Notes under the pieces: model-generated
Told to the model about the DNA's origin: nothing
Database searches by the model: none
What the model saw: the letters and a program-made list of their open reading frames with translations, nothing else
Origin: CBDCHC01 sp965277055
GTDB lineage: Bacteria > Pseudomonadota > Gammaproteobacteria > PS1 > Pseudothioglobaceae
Length of the DNA: 64,000 nucleotides
Reading direction: 5' to 3'
Assembly: GCA_965277055.1 (NCBI GenBank)
Contig: OZ255703.1
Location: 1,516,951-1,580,950, forward strand
Shown: piece after piece, positions 36,539-45,841 of the stretch
Numbering within the stretch: position 1 is the first letter of the stretch
Layout of the letters: the number at the start of each line of letters is the position of its first letter
Translations under genes and position numbers: made by a program

Positions 36539-37117
36539 ATGAAAAAACTTATTGCAATTGCTGCATTGGTAATCACTGGTTCAGTTTTCGCTAACCAATA
36601 CAACCCTTACTACCAACCATACTATGGTAACAACAATGGTTTTGATAACTTTGGTCCTTTCTCAAGTGGTAATAACTTTGGTCCATTTGATGGTGGTTCA
36701 AACTTTGGTCCGTTTGATGGTGGTTCAAACTTCGGCCCATTCGAAGGTGCTAGAAACTTCGGTCCTTTCTCAGGTGATAACAAATTTGGTCCTTTCTCAG
36801 GTGATTCAAGCTTTGGGCCGTTTAATATGGATAATCTTACCGATAACGATAACGACTTTGGTTTCCACTTTAACAACAAAAATAAAACTAACAACAAATC
36901 TTCTGGTGCTAGTTCTGCTGCTGCTAAAGGTTTTTCTGAGGGTTATGCTAAAGGTCAATTTGATGCATATACTAAAGGTCGTATGGACGGATATGCTAAA
37001 GGTCGTGCAGATGCGTATGCTAAAGGCTATGCTGATGGTCAAGCTGCTGGTAGAGTAAATAATAATAACTACCCAATGACTGCTCCAGTTGCACCTGCTA
37101 CTCCAGAAGCTAAATAA
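36539..37117 (+). CDS. secreted repeat protein with NFGPF and GYAKG repeats
   Basis: Not a recognised family. ATG 36539 follows CGGAG and gives a signal peptide (MKKLIAIAALVITGSVFA), so the mature 174 residues are exported. Residues 37-99 are seven 9-residue repeats of the form N-F-G-P-F-x-G-x-x; residues 129-168 are five 8-residue repeats of the form A-K-G-x-x-D-x-Y. Asn/Gly/aromatic-rich exported repeats recall sulfur globule proteins of sulfur oxidisers or other self-assembling coat proteins; this is inference. A strong terminator follows, so it is a single-gene unit. Confidence 0.75.
   Translation: MKKLIAIAALVITGSVFANQYNPYYQPYYGNNNGFDNFGPFSSGNNFGPFDGGSNFGPFDGGSNFGPFEGARNFGPFSGDNKFGPFSGDSSFGPFNMDNLTDNDNDFGFHFNNKNKTNNKSSGASSAAAKGFSEGYAKGQFDAYTKGRMDGYAKGRADAYAKGYADGQAAGRVNNNNYPMTAPVAPATPEAK
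36647..36835 (+). repeat. seven tandem 27-bp coding repeats
   Basis: Seven in-frame units of 27 bases encode N-F-G-P-F-x-G-x-x. Units two and three are nearly identical in DNA, which points to recent unit duplication; outer units have drifted at third positions and in the variable residues. Confidence 0.85.
36923..37042 (+). repeat. five tandem 24-bp coding repeats
   Basis: Five in-frame units of 24 bases encode A-K-G-x-x-x-x-Y, grading from AKGFSEGY to AKGYADGQ. The units alternate GCTAAAGGT starts. They follow an Asn/Lys-rich linker within the same gene. Confidence 0.75.
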
Positions 37118-37135
37118 TTAGAACTTCGGTTTTAT

Positions 37136-37163
37136 AAAAAAGCACCATTATGGTGCTTTTTTT
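37136..37163 (+). terminator. intrinsic terminator after the repeat-protein gene
   Basis: AGCACCA (37141-37147) and TGGTGCT (37151-37157) form a 7-bp stem with loop TTA, flanked by A-run before and T-run after. The symmetry makes it bidirectional; it can also end the minus-strand rsmH-ftsL-ftsI unit, whose last stop is at 37185. Confidence 0.88.
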
Positions 37164-37184
37164 GTATCTGAATACTAAAGAGTG

Positions 37185-39057
37185 TTACTCTAAAATATTA
37201 TCCATTACTTGCTTAAAAATTGGGGCACTCACATGTCCACCTTCTCTTGAGATGTCGCTAATAGGGTCGTTAATAACAACTGCCATAATGTAGCGTATAT
37301 CTTCAACAGGAGCCATCCCCACAAAGAAAGCATTGGTTCTATTTTTAGTATATGAGCCATCAATTAATAAACGTGCACTACCTGTTTTACCAAGCGCACT
37401 GTGAAAATCAAGTCTAGCTTTTTTACCAGTTCCATGAGTCACTACACGCTCAAGTACAGGGAGCATTTGAGCTACACTCTCGCTACGTACTACTTGATGA
37501 CTTGATTGCTCAGATTGTGGCAGAAGTGTGAGGTTTGATACTGCGCCATTGTTAGCAAATATTGTGTACGCTCTTGCTAGTTGGGCAAGTGTTGCACTCA
37601 TCCCATAGCCATACCCCAATGTTTTTCGTGAGCTATTATTCCATGAGTATAGATCTTGTAAATATCCAGTATTCTCAATATTAGGTAAGACATTAATCCC
37701 TTGGTTAAAACCAAATTCAGTGAGGTAATGATGTAGAGTTGCATCATCCATACGGCTAGTTATTTTAGTACTTCCCGGGGTATATGACTTTTCGATAATT
37801 TGCGTGACACTTAGTGCGTCATAGTGAGTGCGTTGCTCTGTTGTTTCGTCTCTGGTGAATGAAATAATTTCATCTAAAGTAATCAACTCTTGCTCTAATA
37901 ATGCCAAAGTAATCAGTGGTTTAATCGTAGAAGCAATTTCTAAATTATCAGTAAGAACTCGATTTAAATAAAAGGTACTAGTACCACTAATTCCCAAATT
38001 AACATCATTAGTAGGGTAGCTCACCATAGCTAGTATTTCCCCACTAGGGTTGATAATGATGCCTGAGCCACTTTGTGCCTTAAATTTTTCAACCGCATCA
38101 GCAATAGCATCATACAAATAAAACTGCACCGTATTATCAAGCGTAAGCTGTAAATCTTGTTGCTCTAAGGTATTCTCTAAACTGACATCATAATAATTCG
38201 TATGCGAGCGAGGTGTTTTTTGGATGAAACTGTTGCGTTTGGTGTGCTGTAAATATTGTTCATAAGTAGACTCTAAGCCATAGACTCCTTGATGCTTGTA
38301 ATTAAGTGCACCAATACTGGGCGTGGTACTAGGTGAAAATGGATAAATACGTTTTGCATGATGCTCAAAATGTAAGGCATTATCTTTTACTTTTTTGCAT
38401 GAAGTACGATACTTCACTGGAATATCTACAAATAGCTTTTTGAATGTATTAAATTTTGAAAGAACTACTTTAACCTTACTACACACTAAAAATTTTTCTT
38501 GTTTAAGTGCATTAATAGCAGCCACTTCGTCACTCAGAAGATTAAGCTTTTTAGCAAGTACATGGTACCTATCACATACGCCAGTATTACTACATTGTTC
38601 CTGATAGGTTTGTATTTTTTTAGCGAGTGCAAGGTGGTCAATAGGAATATGAGAGTCAATATACTCTAATATATTAAATGGAGCAATATCAGAGGGTATC
38701 AAATTTTCCAGTACGAATGAGATGTGTTAAAGAAGTATTTTTCTTTTTCTGATATGCTGGGCTGAGTTTCCATACACTTTCAACATTATTGGTGCCAGGA
38801 AGATATATATTTTGTGGATTAATAATCAGTGTATTGGTAATAATATTACCAGCGATAGTGCTACCATGTCGATCAAATATTTCACCTCGGTCAGCAGTAA
38901 ATTTAATGGTTTTATGCGTTTGTTTAATGCCTTTGCTCTCAATTGCAGAAGTATGGATAATACTTAATAATTGAAAGAAAATAACAACTAATATAATCCC
39001 TAATAGTACAAATAGCCACTGGTGTCTATGTAAGAAGTGTTGTGTTGCGCTCCTCAT
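37185..39057 (-). pseudogene. ftsI: penicillin-binding protein 3, gene split by a frameshift
   Basis: Transpeptidase of septal cell-wall synthesis. The upstream part (39057 to 38689) has the membrane anchor and RGEIFDRHG; it ends in TGA. The downstream part (37185 to about 38702) continues in the next frame with the transpeptidase domain: STIK (residues 258-261 of that part) and KTGS (439-442). A one-base shift between 38689 and 38726, near GGAAAATTT, rejoins a protein of about 620 residues, normal for FtsI. The SxN motif reads SYT (306-308), so its Asn is missing. A TTG at 38702 with GGA upstream could start the second part separately. Decay, sequencing error or a true split gene are all possible. 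Confidence 0.75.
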
Positions 39058-39058
39058 A

Positions 39059-39313
39059 TTAATCAAGTGTGCGGATGCGTTTTGGTGGACTCATTTCTAA
39101 TGTTTCTATCCCCATTTTTTTCACATGTATATTACTTTTGCTATGGGTGACTTTCAGATGCAGTTGTGCATTAATTTTTGCATTCAGATAATACTCATCC
39201 ATAAGTTTCATAGTTTGAAAGTGGTAATAATAACTTTGATAATTATGGTGTATAAGATATATTCCCAATACTATAATAATCATGATGAGGATGAGATTAA
39301 AATATCTTAGCAT
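39059..39313 (-). CDS. ftsL: cell division protein FtsL
   Basis: 84-residue bitopic membrane protein: helix at about residues 5-22, then a periplasmic coiled-coil-like segment (MKLMDEYYLNAKINAQLHLKV pattern). FtsL is poorly conserved, so the identification rests on size, topology and position between rsmH (7-base overlap) and ftsI. It is shorter than E. coli FtsL (121). Confidence 0.8.
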   Translation of the reverse strand: MLRYFNLILIMIIIVLGIYLIHHNYQSYYYHFQTMKLMDEYYLNAKINAQLHLKVTHSKSNIHVKKMGIETLEMSPPKRIRTLD

Positions 39314-40215
39314 CGTACACCATATCTGAGTAGAGCACTGCGAGAGCGAGGGTTATGCGCTATCTCTAAAGCACTTGGCTTAATTTTTTTTACTTGTGAA
39401 AATGTCGGGGTAAATTCAGCAGGAGGCAAATATTTAGACACATAGGGCGCAGTAGAGGCAGTTTGAAAATATTGCTTTACAATCCGATCTTCCAATGAAT
39501 GAAAGGTAATAATACTTAGTACCCCAGAGGGCTTGAGAAGTGCGGCAACATCACCTAGCAACTGCTCAAGTGCCTCCAGTTCATTATTCACAGCAATCCG
39601 AATAGCTTGAAAGGTTCTAGTAGCTGGATGTTTGTTCTTACTATGAACCACACTTTCTACAATATCACTGAGTTGTTTGGTTGTTTCGAGTGGCGTATGA
39701 GCTTGAAATTCTTTTATTTTTTTGGCAATCACACGAGATTTTTTTTCTTCACCATAGGTGTAGAGCACATGTGCAATCTCTGCTTCACTAGTTTGTTCTA
39801 GCCATGTTTTGGCGTCTATACCCTGTGAGGTATCCATACGCATATCAAGATATGCCTCTTGCATAAAACTAAATCCCCGAGATTTATCGTCTAATTGTGG
39901 GGAGGACACACCTAAATCTAGGAGAATGCCATCTATCTTGCCACAGAGATGGTGATCTAATGCGTAGCTATAGACTTTAGAAAAATCACTATGTACTAAT
40001 GTAAATTGTGATGCACAAAGGCGTGTTTTGCCATATTCAATTGCTTCGGGATCTTTATCAAATGCAATTAATTGACCCGTGGTTAATTGAGTGAGGATTT
40101 GATCAGAGTGCCCTCCGCGACCAAAAGTGAGGTCAAAATAAATTCCCTCAGGTTGTATCATTAAGGAGTGGATACTTTCCTCTAACAATACCGATTTATG
40201 AGTAAAATTTTCCAT
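39307..40215 (-). CDS. rsmH: 16S rRNA (cytosine-1402 N4) methyltransferase
   Basis: SAM-dependent methyltransferase of the ribosomal decoding centre (MraW). Family blocks: HKSVLLEE, DLTFGRGGHS, LLDLGVSSPQLDD, SIITFHSLEDRIVK, NPRSRSALLR. 302 residues. It heads rsmH-ftsL-ftsI; mraZ, which usually precedes it, is absent and rsmE is divergent 21 bases away. Confidence 0.96.
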   Translation of the reverse strand: MENFTHKSVLLEESIHSLMIQPEGIYFDLTFGRGGHSDQILTQLTTGQLIAFDKDPEAIEYGKTRLCASQFTLVHSDFSKVYSYALDHHLCGKIDGILLDLGVSSPQLDDKSRGFSFMQEAYLDMRMDTSQGIDAKTWLEQTSEAEIAHVLYTYGEEKKSRVIAKKIKEFQAHTPLETTKQLSDIVESVVHSKNKHPATRTFQAIRIAVNNELEALEQLLGDVAALLKPSGVLSIITFHSLEDRIVKQYFQTASTAPYVSKYLPPAEFTPTFSQVKKIKPSALEIAHNPRSRSALLRYGVRC

Positions 40216-40236
40216 AAAAATATTTTACAAATTTTT

Positions 40237-40965
40237 ATGCGCGAGATACGACTTTATCAAGAGGATAGTTTTAGTTCAGGAAGTGTTATACTGAGTAGTC
40301 GTAATCAGCACTATTTGAAAAAAGTATTACGTTCTCCTGAGGCGAATATCATCTTGTTTAATGGTGATGGGCTTGAGTATCTGGCAACACTTGCCAAACA
40401 CAAAAATACTATAATAGCTACTATTACTAGTACCCGAGTCAATAATCGTGAGCCGAAGATTCACACAACACTCGTTCAAGCAATTGCCAAAAGTGATAAG
40501 ATGGATTATGTCGTACAAAAAGCTACTGAACTGGGAGTGAGTGCAATTATTCCTATTATGTCACAGCGTGTTATTGTCAAGCTAACACCAGCGAAAGCAT
40601 CAAAAAAACGAGAACATTGGCAAGAAATAGCAGTAAATGCAGCAGAGCAATCAGGTAGGGCAATTGTGCCATATATTGGTGAAATACAGCAAATTGAAGA
40701 CTTAATTATTGATACCCAGAGTGTACGCTATGTATTAGACCCATTAGCTAGTTTTACGTTGTTAGATTATACTCATAAATCAGGATATAAAGAACCTGAG
40801 TCCATTACTGGAGTGATTGGTCCTGAAGGGGGATTGACGCCCGTAGAAATGAGAACACTAACCGATAAAGGGTTTGCTCCATTATCATTAGGTAAAAGAA
40901 TATTACGTACAGAAACCGCCTCTGTGTCATTGCTCAGTAATATAGAGCTATTGTATGGGCTGTAG
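40237..40965 (+). CDS. rsmE: 16S rRNA (uracil-1498 N3) methyltransferase
   Basis: SPOUT-class methyltransferase. The knot motifs GVIGPEGGLTPVEM and LGKRILRTETA are clear, as is the PUA-like N-terminal part (NQHYLKKVLRS). ATG 40237 gives the usual MREIRLY-type start and 242 residues; an earlier ATG at 40198 would overlap rsmH. Convergent with the next gene. Confidence 0.93.
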   Translation: MREIRLYQEDSFSSGSVILSSRNQHYLKKVLRSPEANIILFNGDGLEYLATLAKHKNTIIATITSTRVNNREPKIHTTLVQAIAKSDKMDYVVQKATELGVSAIIPIMSQRVIVKLTPAKASKKREHWQEIAVNAAEQSGRAIVPYIGEIQQIEDLIIDTQSVRYVLDPLASFTLLDYTHKSGYKEPESITGVIGPEGGLTPVEMRTLTDKGFAPLSLGKRILRTETASVSLLSNIELLYGL

Positions 40966-40970
40966 GCTAC

Positions 40971-41522
40971 TTATGCCTTCCACTTGATAGAGCACCCCAT
41001 AGAAGGAATTTGTTCTGCTGGACCATGCCCTGTTTCGGCAATATCACTCATCGCCATAAATAAATCACGATTAGCTCCGATAATACTTTGTTTGTGAGAT
41101 TCGTCCAAACGACCACGATATTGGAGTTGTAAATCAGCATTATAGCCAAAAAAGTCGGGAGTGCATACTGCTCCGTAGGCCTTGGCGATTTCTTGTGTTT
41201 CGTCTAATAAATACGGAAATGGAAATGATTTCTCTAGAGCAATTTTTTTCATATTTTCAAAGCTGTCTTCTTCGTATTCAGCTGGGTCATTGCTCATAAT
41301 TGCTACAGAATTTACTCCTAAACTTTTAAGCTCTAGAGTATCTCTGATAATTTTATCTAAGACAGATTTTACATACGGACAATGATTACAGATAAACATA
41401 ACCAATAAGCCTTTATTTCCTGCAAGTTCATTAAGGCTATATATATTTCCATTAGTTGCTTGGAGAGAAAAATCTGGAGCTTTTTGTCCAAAATCACATA
41501 CTGGAGTTGTCGTGCTTACCAT
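40971..41522 (-). CDS. thioredoxin-fold (AhpC/TSA-like) protein
   Basis: 183 residues with the peroxiredoxin-like core KAPDFSLQATNG, and the redox motif CNHCPYV (a CxxC) at about residues 45-51. This matches the PRX-like1 group of thioredoxin-family proteins, thought to be cytoplasmic peroxidases or reductases; the partner is unknown. The C-terminus SMGCSIKWKA carries a further conserved cysteine. Monocistronic on the minus strand. Confidence 0.85.
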   Translation of the reverse strand: MVSTTTPVCDFGQKAPDFSLQATNGNIYSLNELAGNKGLLVMFICNHCPYVKSVLDKIIRDTLELKSLGVNSVAIMSNDPAEYEEDSFENMKKIALEKSFPFPYLLDETQEIAKAYGAVCTPDFFGYNADLQLQYRGRLDESHKQSIIGANRDLFMAMSDIAETGHGPAEQIPSMGCSIKWKA

Positions 41523-41587
41523 TGTAATAATCTGTAAGTAAATGGGGTATTTTAATTTAAAATTGATCGTTTTACATATTATTCTTT

Positions 41588-42319
41588 ATGAGCATTTATT
41601 TGGGAGTAAATATCGACCATATTGCTACTATTCGTCAAGCACGAAAAGTAAATTACCCTGATGTCGTTCTAGGTGCATTGGCTTGTGAAGATGCAGGGGC
41701 AGATAGTATTACCTTGCACTTACGAGAAGACCGTCGTCACATCACTGATGAAGATGTATATTCATTGCGCAAACAACTCACCACTAAAATGAATTTAGAA
41801 ATGGCTGCTACAGAAGATATGCTCAAAATTGCATCAACGGTGATTCCTGAAGATGTATGCATCGTCCCCGAGAAACGTCAAGAACTCACTACAGAAGGTG
41901 GGCTTGATGTACTATCAAACATCGCCTTTCTTACAGAGCTCTGTAATGAAATGAAGGCTAAACATATCACTACATCTTTTTTTGTAGATACTGACCCTGC
42001 ACAAATTGAAGCAGCTAAAACTTGTGGTGCTGAGGTAGTAGAAATTCATACTGGACATTATGCCAATGGAATGCAGAACTTAGAAGATATTGCTAACGGA
42101 GTTGCATTTGCCCACTCTTTAGGCTTGCAGGTAAATGCAGGACATGGGCTTACCTTAGACAATACTTATGATATTGCCCAAATTCCTCATGTAGTGGAGT
42201 TAAATATTGGTCATTCTATTATTGCCAGAAGTATTTTTGTTGGGCTAAAAGCTGCGGTACAAGAAATGAAAGCACTCATTTATAAAGCCCGTATTGATGC
42301 GATGAATATTAGTCATTAG
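41588..42319 (+). CDS. pdxJ: pyridoxine 5'-phosphate synthase
   Basis: Joins 1-deoxyxylulose 5-phosphate and aminoacetone phosphate in vitamin B6 synthesis. TIM barrel with LGVNIDHIATIRQAR at the start, HLREDRRHI, PEKRQELTTEGGLD and VNAGHGL. 243 residues, as in E. coli. Followed by acpS after 12 bases, the standard pdxJ-acpS pair. Confidence 0.97.
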   Translation: MSIYLGVNIDHIATIRQARKVNYPDVVLGALACEDAGADSITLHLREDRRHITDEDVYSLRKQLTTKMNLEMAATEDMLKIASTVIPEDVCIVPEKRQELTTEGGLDVLSNIAFLTELCNEMKAKHITTSFFVDTDPAQIEAAKTCGAEVVEIHTGHYANGMQNLEDIANGVAFAHSLGLQVNAGHGLTLDNTYDIAQIPHVVELNIGHSIIARSIFVGLKAAVQEMKALIYKARIDAMNISH

Positions 42320-42331
42320 TAGAGGAGTTAT

Positions 42332-42751
42332 ATGATTTACGGTGTCGGCACAGATATTGTTGAAATTAATCGCATAGAACAAATTATTGCCAAAAATAAA
42401 GATGCATTTGCTCGTAGAATTTTAACCGAGCACGAGCGTGATTTATTTGAAAATAGAGGGGCAAACCCAAAATTTTTAGCGAAGCGATTTGCAGCTAAAG
42501 AAGCTTTTGCCAAAGCTCTGGGTACAGGCATAGGGGCTGTGGTATCTTTTGTTGATATTATGATTAAGAATGATGAGGCGGGCAAGCCATTTATCATTCC
42601 TAGTGAGAAATTACGCCTAAAATTGATTGAGCTTGGGATTAAAAAAGCGCACTTGACTTTAAGTGATGAAAGTCATTATGCAGTTGCATTTGTAGTCTTA
42701 GAGCGTGAGATGGGAGCAGATATTTCATCTCAAGGGCTGAGCTCTTTTTAA
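42332..42751 (+). CDS. acpS: holo-[acyl-carrier-protein] synthase
   Basis: Attaches the 4'-phosphopantetheine arm from CoA to acyl carrier protein. The Mg-binding Asp is in GVGTDIVEINRIE, and FAAKEAFAKALGTG carries the catalytic Glu and Lys. 139 residues; the last 15 or so extend beyond the E. coli protein. ATG 42332 is preceded by GAGG. Confidence 0.95.
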   Translation: MIYGVGTDIVEINRIEQIIAKNKDAFARRILTEHERDLFENRGANPKFLAKRFAAKEAFAKALGTGIGAVVSFVDIMIKNDEAGKPFIIPSEKLRLKLIELGIKKAHLTLSDESHYAVAFVVLEREMGADISSQGLSSF

Positions 42752-42758
42752 TTTTGGC

Positions 42759-42786
42759 TTGAAAAATATCATATAGACATTATCTA
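42759..42786 (+). promoter_or_regulatory. candidate promoter of hflK-hflC-hisZ-purA
   Basis: TTGAAA (42759-42764) and TATCTA (42781-42786) are 16 bases apart in the 131-base gap before hflK. The fit to the -10 consensus is moderate. Confidence 0.4.
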
Positions 42787-42882
42787 CTTCGTATCAAGTA
42801 AGATTTCTAAGGGTAAGTTTATGTGTTCTGTAGTTCCCTTTAGGTAAAATGAATTTTTTAACATACGCACGATTAACAATCT

Positions 42883-44118
42883 ATGAGTAATCAAAATAAT
42901 CCTTGGGGTAATAACTCAGGGAATAACCAAACACCACCAGACTTAGATCAAGTTATTGACGAACTCAAGCAAAAAGTGAGTGGGCTATTTGGCGGTAGAA
43001 AACCAAGTGGCAATTCTAATAACTCCGGTGGAGATAATAATTTCAATAATTCTGATAATGCCAGCGTAATTGGTGATAAATTTCCATCATTTAATGGCAA
43101 GATAAAATATATTATTGCTATCCTACTAGTAATCTGGTTGCTATTTGGCTTTTATATTATTGAGCCTGCAGAGCGCGGAGTAGTTACCCGTTTTGGTGAG
43201 TTTACCACCGAAACTCGTGAAGGTATTCACTGGCATTTGCCTTACCCTATTGAGAGCGTGCAAATTGTAGATATTTCTCAAAATCGTACCCGTGAGATTG
43301 GCTATCGTGAAGTACTCGGTGCTAATGGGCAAAAATTCTCACGTAAAATTCCAGCAGAGTCACTAATGCTGACTAAAGATGGCAATATTGTAGATGTGGG
43401 TTTTAAAATTCAATACAATATCTTAAATGCTAAAGATTATTTATTTAATGTATTAGACCCTGAGCGTACGCTTGATCAAGCGGCCAATAGTGCGATTCGT
43501 GAGATTATTGGTAAGCAAAATATTGACTATATTCTTTCTGAGAATAGAAGTGATATTTCACCTTTTGTAAAAGAAAAAACACAAGATCTTTTAGATGACT
43601 ATAGAGTTGGTCTGAATATAATTAACGTAAATTTTAGTTCCGCTCAAGCACCTGATCAAGTGCAAGAAGCATATTCTGATGTAACTAAAGCAAAAACAGA
43701 TAAAGAACGTTTCATTAACCAAGCCCAGGCTTATGCAAATGAAATCTTACCACAAGCTCGTGGTCAAGCAGCACGTATTATCGAAGAAGCTAATGCTTAT
43801 AAGTCTCAGATTGTGGCAAAATCTGAGGGTGAGTCATTTAGATTTTTACAAATCTTACAAGAATATGAGAAGGCTCCTGAAGTAACCAAGGAGCGTCTCT
43901 ACCGTGAAGCAATGGAGGAAGTATTTGCTAATACTTCTAAAGTAGTTATTGGCGGGGATAGTAACTCCATGATGTATTTACCATTAGATAAACTCATTAA
44001 TAATCGCACTACTACCCGAGATTTGGTAAATACCCAACAAGCCACTGAAGATGGAAGTAACACCCAAAAAAGTAACCCAAACTTACGAAATTTACTCAGA
44101 AATAGAGAGGTGAAATAA
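42883..44118 (+). CDS. hflK: FtsH protease regulator HflK
   Basis: Inner-membrane SPFH-domain protein that forms large HflKC cages around FtsH. Asn/Gly-rich N-terminal tail, one membrane helix at about residues 75-93, then SPFH (EPAERGVVTRFG, LMLTKDGNIVDVGF, AREIIGK-like region) and a long helical part. 411 residues. Overlaps hflC by one base. Confidence 0.95.
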   Translation: MSNQNNPWGNNSGNNQTPPDLDQVIDELKQKVSGLFGGRKPSGNSNNSGGDNNFNNSDNASVIGDKFPSFNGKIKYIIAILLVIWLLFGFYIIEPAERGVVTRFGEFTTETREGIHWHLPYPIESVQIVDISQNRTREIGYREVLGANGQKFSRKIPAESLMLTKDGNIVDVGFKIQYNILNAKDYLFNVLDPERTLDQAANSAIREIIGKQNIDYILSENRSDISPFVKEKTQDLLDDYRVGLNIINVNFSSAQAPDQVQEAYSDVTKAKTDKERFINQAQAYANEILPQARGQAARIIEEANAYKSQIVAKSEGESFRFLQILQEYEKAPEVTKERLYREAMEEVFANTSKVVIGGDSNSMMYLPLDKLINNRTTTRDLVNTQQATEDGSNTQKSNPNLRNLLRNREVK

Positions 44119-44969
44119 TGAAATTAGTCGCCATAATTATTGCTGCACTGGTTATTGTTGCCAGTCAAAGTTTATATGTTTTAAACGAAAAAGAAATTGC
44201 CATCAAACTCCGTCTCGGTGAGGTTGTGGCAGTAGAAAAAGCCCCTGGGTTAAAGTTTAAGATGCCATTTGTTAATAATATCGTATTTTTTGATAAACGT
44301 ATCCAAACCTTAGATGAAGCACCAGATAGATTCTTAACAGGTGAAAAGAAAAACTTAAATGTTGATTCCTATATCAAGTGGCGCATTACTGATCCGGTAG
44401 AATTTTATAAATCTACAGGTGGTGATATTTTACGAGCAAATAATCGTCTTTCACAAATATCTACTTCTGAGCTTAAAGATCAATTTGCAAAACGCACTAT
44501 TGCAGAAGTAGTCTCAGGTGAGCGTAATGAAATCATGCAAGCTATTAAAGATTTGGTGCAAAAGAGTGCAAATGACTTCGGCATTGAAATTGTTGATGTA
44601 CGTATTAAGCGTGTGGATTTCCCGCAAGATATTTCAAATTCTGTATTTAATAGGATGCGTTCCGAGCGTGAAAGAGAAGCAAAAGAGCATCGCTCACAAG
44701 GGCGAGAAGAAGCAGAAAAAATCAGAGCAGATGCAGACAAGCAACGCACGATAATTGTCTCTGATGCCTATAGAGATTCTGAAAAAATTCGTGGTGAGGG
44801 TGATGCCGTATCGGCTAATAACTATGCGACTGCATATAGCCAAAATGCGGAATTTTATCAGTTTTATCGCTCATTAGAGTCCTATAGAAAATCATTTACC
44901 AATAAAGATGATATTTTAGTCTTAGACCCGAGTACGAAGTTTTTTAATACCTTTAACCCACAAAACTAA
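44118..44969 (+). CDS. hflC: FtsH protease regulator HflC
   Basis: Partner of HflK. N-terminal membrane helix (residues 3-20), SPFH core (KEIAIKLRLGEV, APGLKFKMPFVN, VDSYIKWRITDP) and a coiled coil rich in Arg/Glu (SEREREAKEHRSQG) before a C-terminal segment with FYRSLESYRKSF, the usual end of HflC. 283 residues, slightly shorter than E. coli (334). Confidence 0.95.
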   Translation: MKLVAIIIAALVIVASQSLYVLNEKEIAIKLRLGEVVAVEKAPGLKFKMPFVNNIVFFDKRIQTLDEAPDRFLTGEKKNLNVDSYIKWRITDPVEFYKSTGGDILRANNRLSQISTSELKDQFAKRTIAEVVSGERNEIMQAIKDLVQKSANDFGIEIVDVRIKRVDFPQDISNSVFNRMRSEREREAKEHRSQGREEAEKIRADADKQRTIIVSDAYRDSEKIRGEGDAVSANNYATAYSQNAEFYQFYRSLESYRKSFTNKDDILVLDPSTKFFNTFNPQN

Positions 44970-45830
44970 ATGAGTAGTACCAAAACACCGAGTGGATTTT
45001 ATCCACTCACTGGTGAACTCGCTCATGAATTAAACACTATGCGAGGGAGTTTGGTGGATTTATATACCCAAACGGGGTTTGAACTTGTTACTTGTCCGAT
45101 TATTAATTTTGCTTCAAGTACCACCAGTTTTAAATTTAGCGATAGTTTGTCACAAAATGATTTAGAAATCATTGATGATCTTACGCCTCAAGTAAGTAAT
45201 ATTGATAGTACATCTTTGGGCGTACAAAAATACTGCTATGCGCAAAATATTGTTAAGTCGCAACCAGATGATTTTTATTCATCACGCTCGCCACTTCAAG
45301 TGGGTGCAGAAATTTATGGCGAACCAGAACTTAGTGCTGATATTGAAGTGATTGAGCTTATGATACGTTCACTGAGTCATCTTGGTATTTCTGATATTAC
45401 CCTAGTGCTCGGGAATATTGCAGTATTCAATGCGATAGTAACCGAGTTAGAACTCACGGCACATGCTGGAGAATTAAAAGAAATATTTGCCGCAAAATCA
45501 CTTCCTGATTTACGCTTATTTATTGATAAACATCAATGCTCAAAAGCACTGATAGATTATATTATATCAGGAGATATTTCTGGGTTTAGTCTCAACAAGC
45601 TCAGTGCTGAGCTATGTTCAATGCAAACCCTTGAAGACAGTATTCAAGGAGTAGAAGTCATTATTGACCCAACAGACACCAAAACCTATGATTATCATAC
45701 AGGACTGATATTCTCAGCATATTCGCAAAAGTACCCTAAAGCAATTGCCCGTGGCGGTAGATTTATCTCTGATGCAGGTAGATGTGGTACTGGATTTTCA
45801 TTTGATTTACAGTTTTTATTACAGCATTAA
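44970..45830 (+). CDS. hisZ: ATP phosphoribosyltransferase regulatory subunit, compact
   Basis: Histidyl-tRNA-synthetase-like subunit that activates the short HisG for the first step of histidine synthesis. Landmarks: YTQTGFELVTCPIIN, LTPQVSNID, PLQVGAEIYGEP, HTGLIFSAY and ARGGRFI. At 286 residues it lacks about 100 compared with most HisZ; several middle loops are shortened but both ends are intact. It starts right after hflC and is followed by purA, a conserved order in beta/gammaproteobacteria. Confidence 0.85.
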   Translation: MSSTKTPSGFYPLTGELAHELNTMRGSLVDLYTQTGFELVTCPIINFASSTTSFKFSDSLSQNDLEIIDDLTPQVSNIDSTSLGVQKYCYAQNIVKSQPDDFYSSRSPLQVGAEIYGEPELSADIEVIELMIRSLSHLGISDITLVLGNIAVFNAIVTELELTAHAGELKEIFAAKSLPDLRLFIDKHQCSKALIDYIISGDISGFSLNKLSAELCSMQTLEDSIQGVEVIIDPTDTKTYDYHTGLIFSAYSQKYPKAIARGGRFISDAGRCGTGFSFDLQFLLQH

Positions 45831-45841
45831 CTACTTATTTC

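Noticed and set aside
36647..36835. Regular 27-bp repeats as a CRISPR array
   Set aside because: No spacers; the units are contiguous, in frame and encode N-F-G-P-F repeats in a gene with signal peptide, Shine-Dalgarno and terminator.
42755..42790. Heat-shock (sigma-32) promoter before hflK from CTTGAAA
   Set aside because: The downstream element does not match CCCATNT well; a sigma-70 reading with 16-base spacing fits at least as well.
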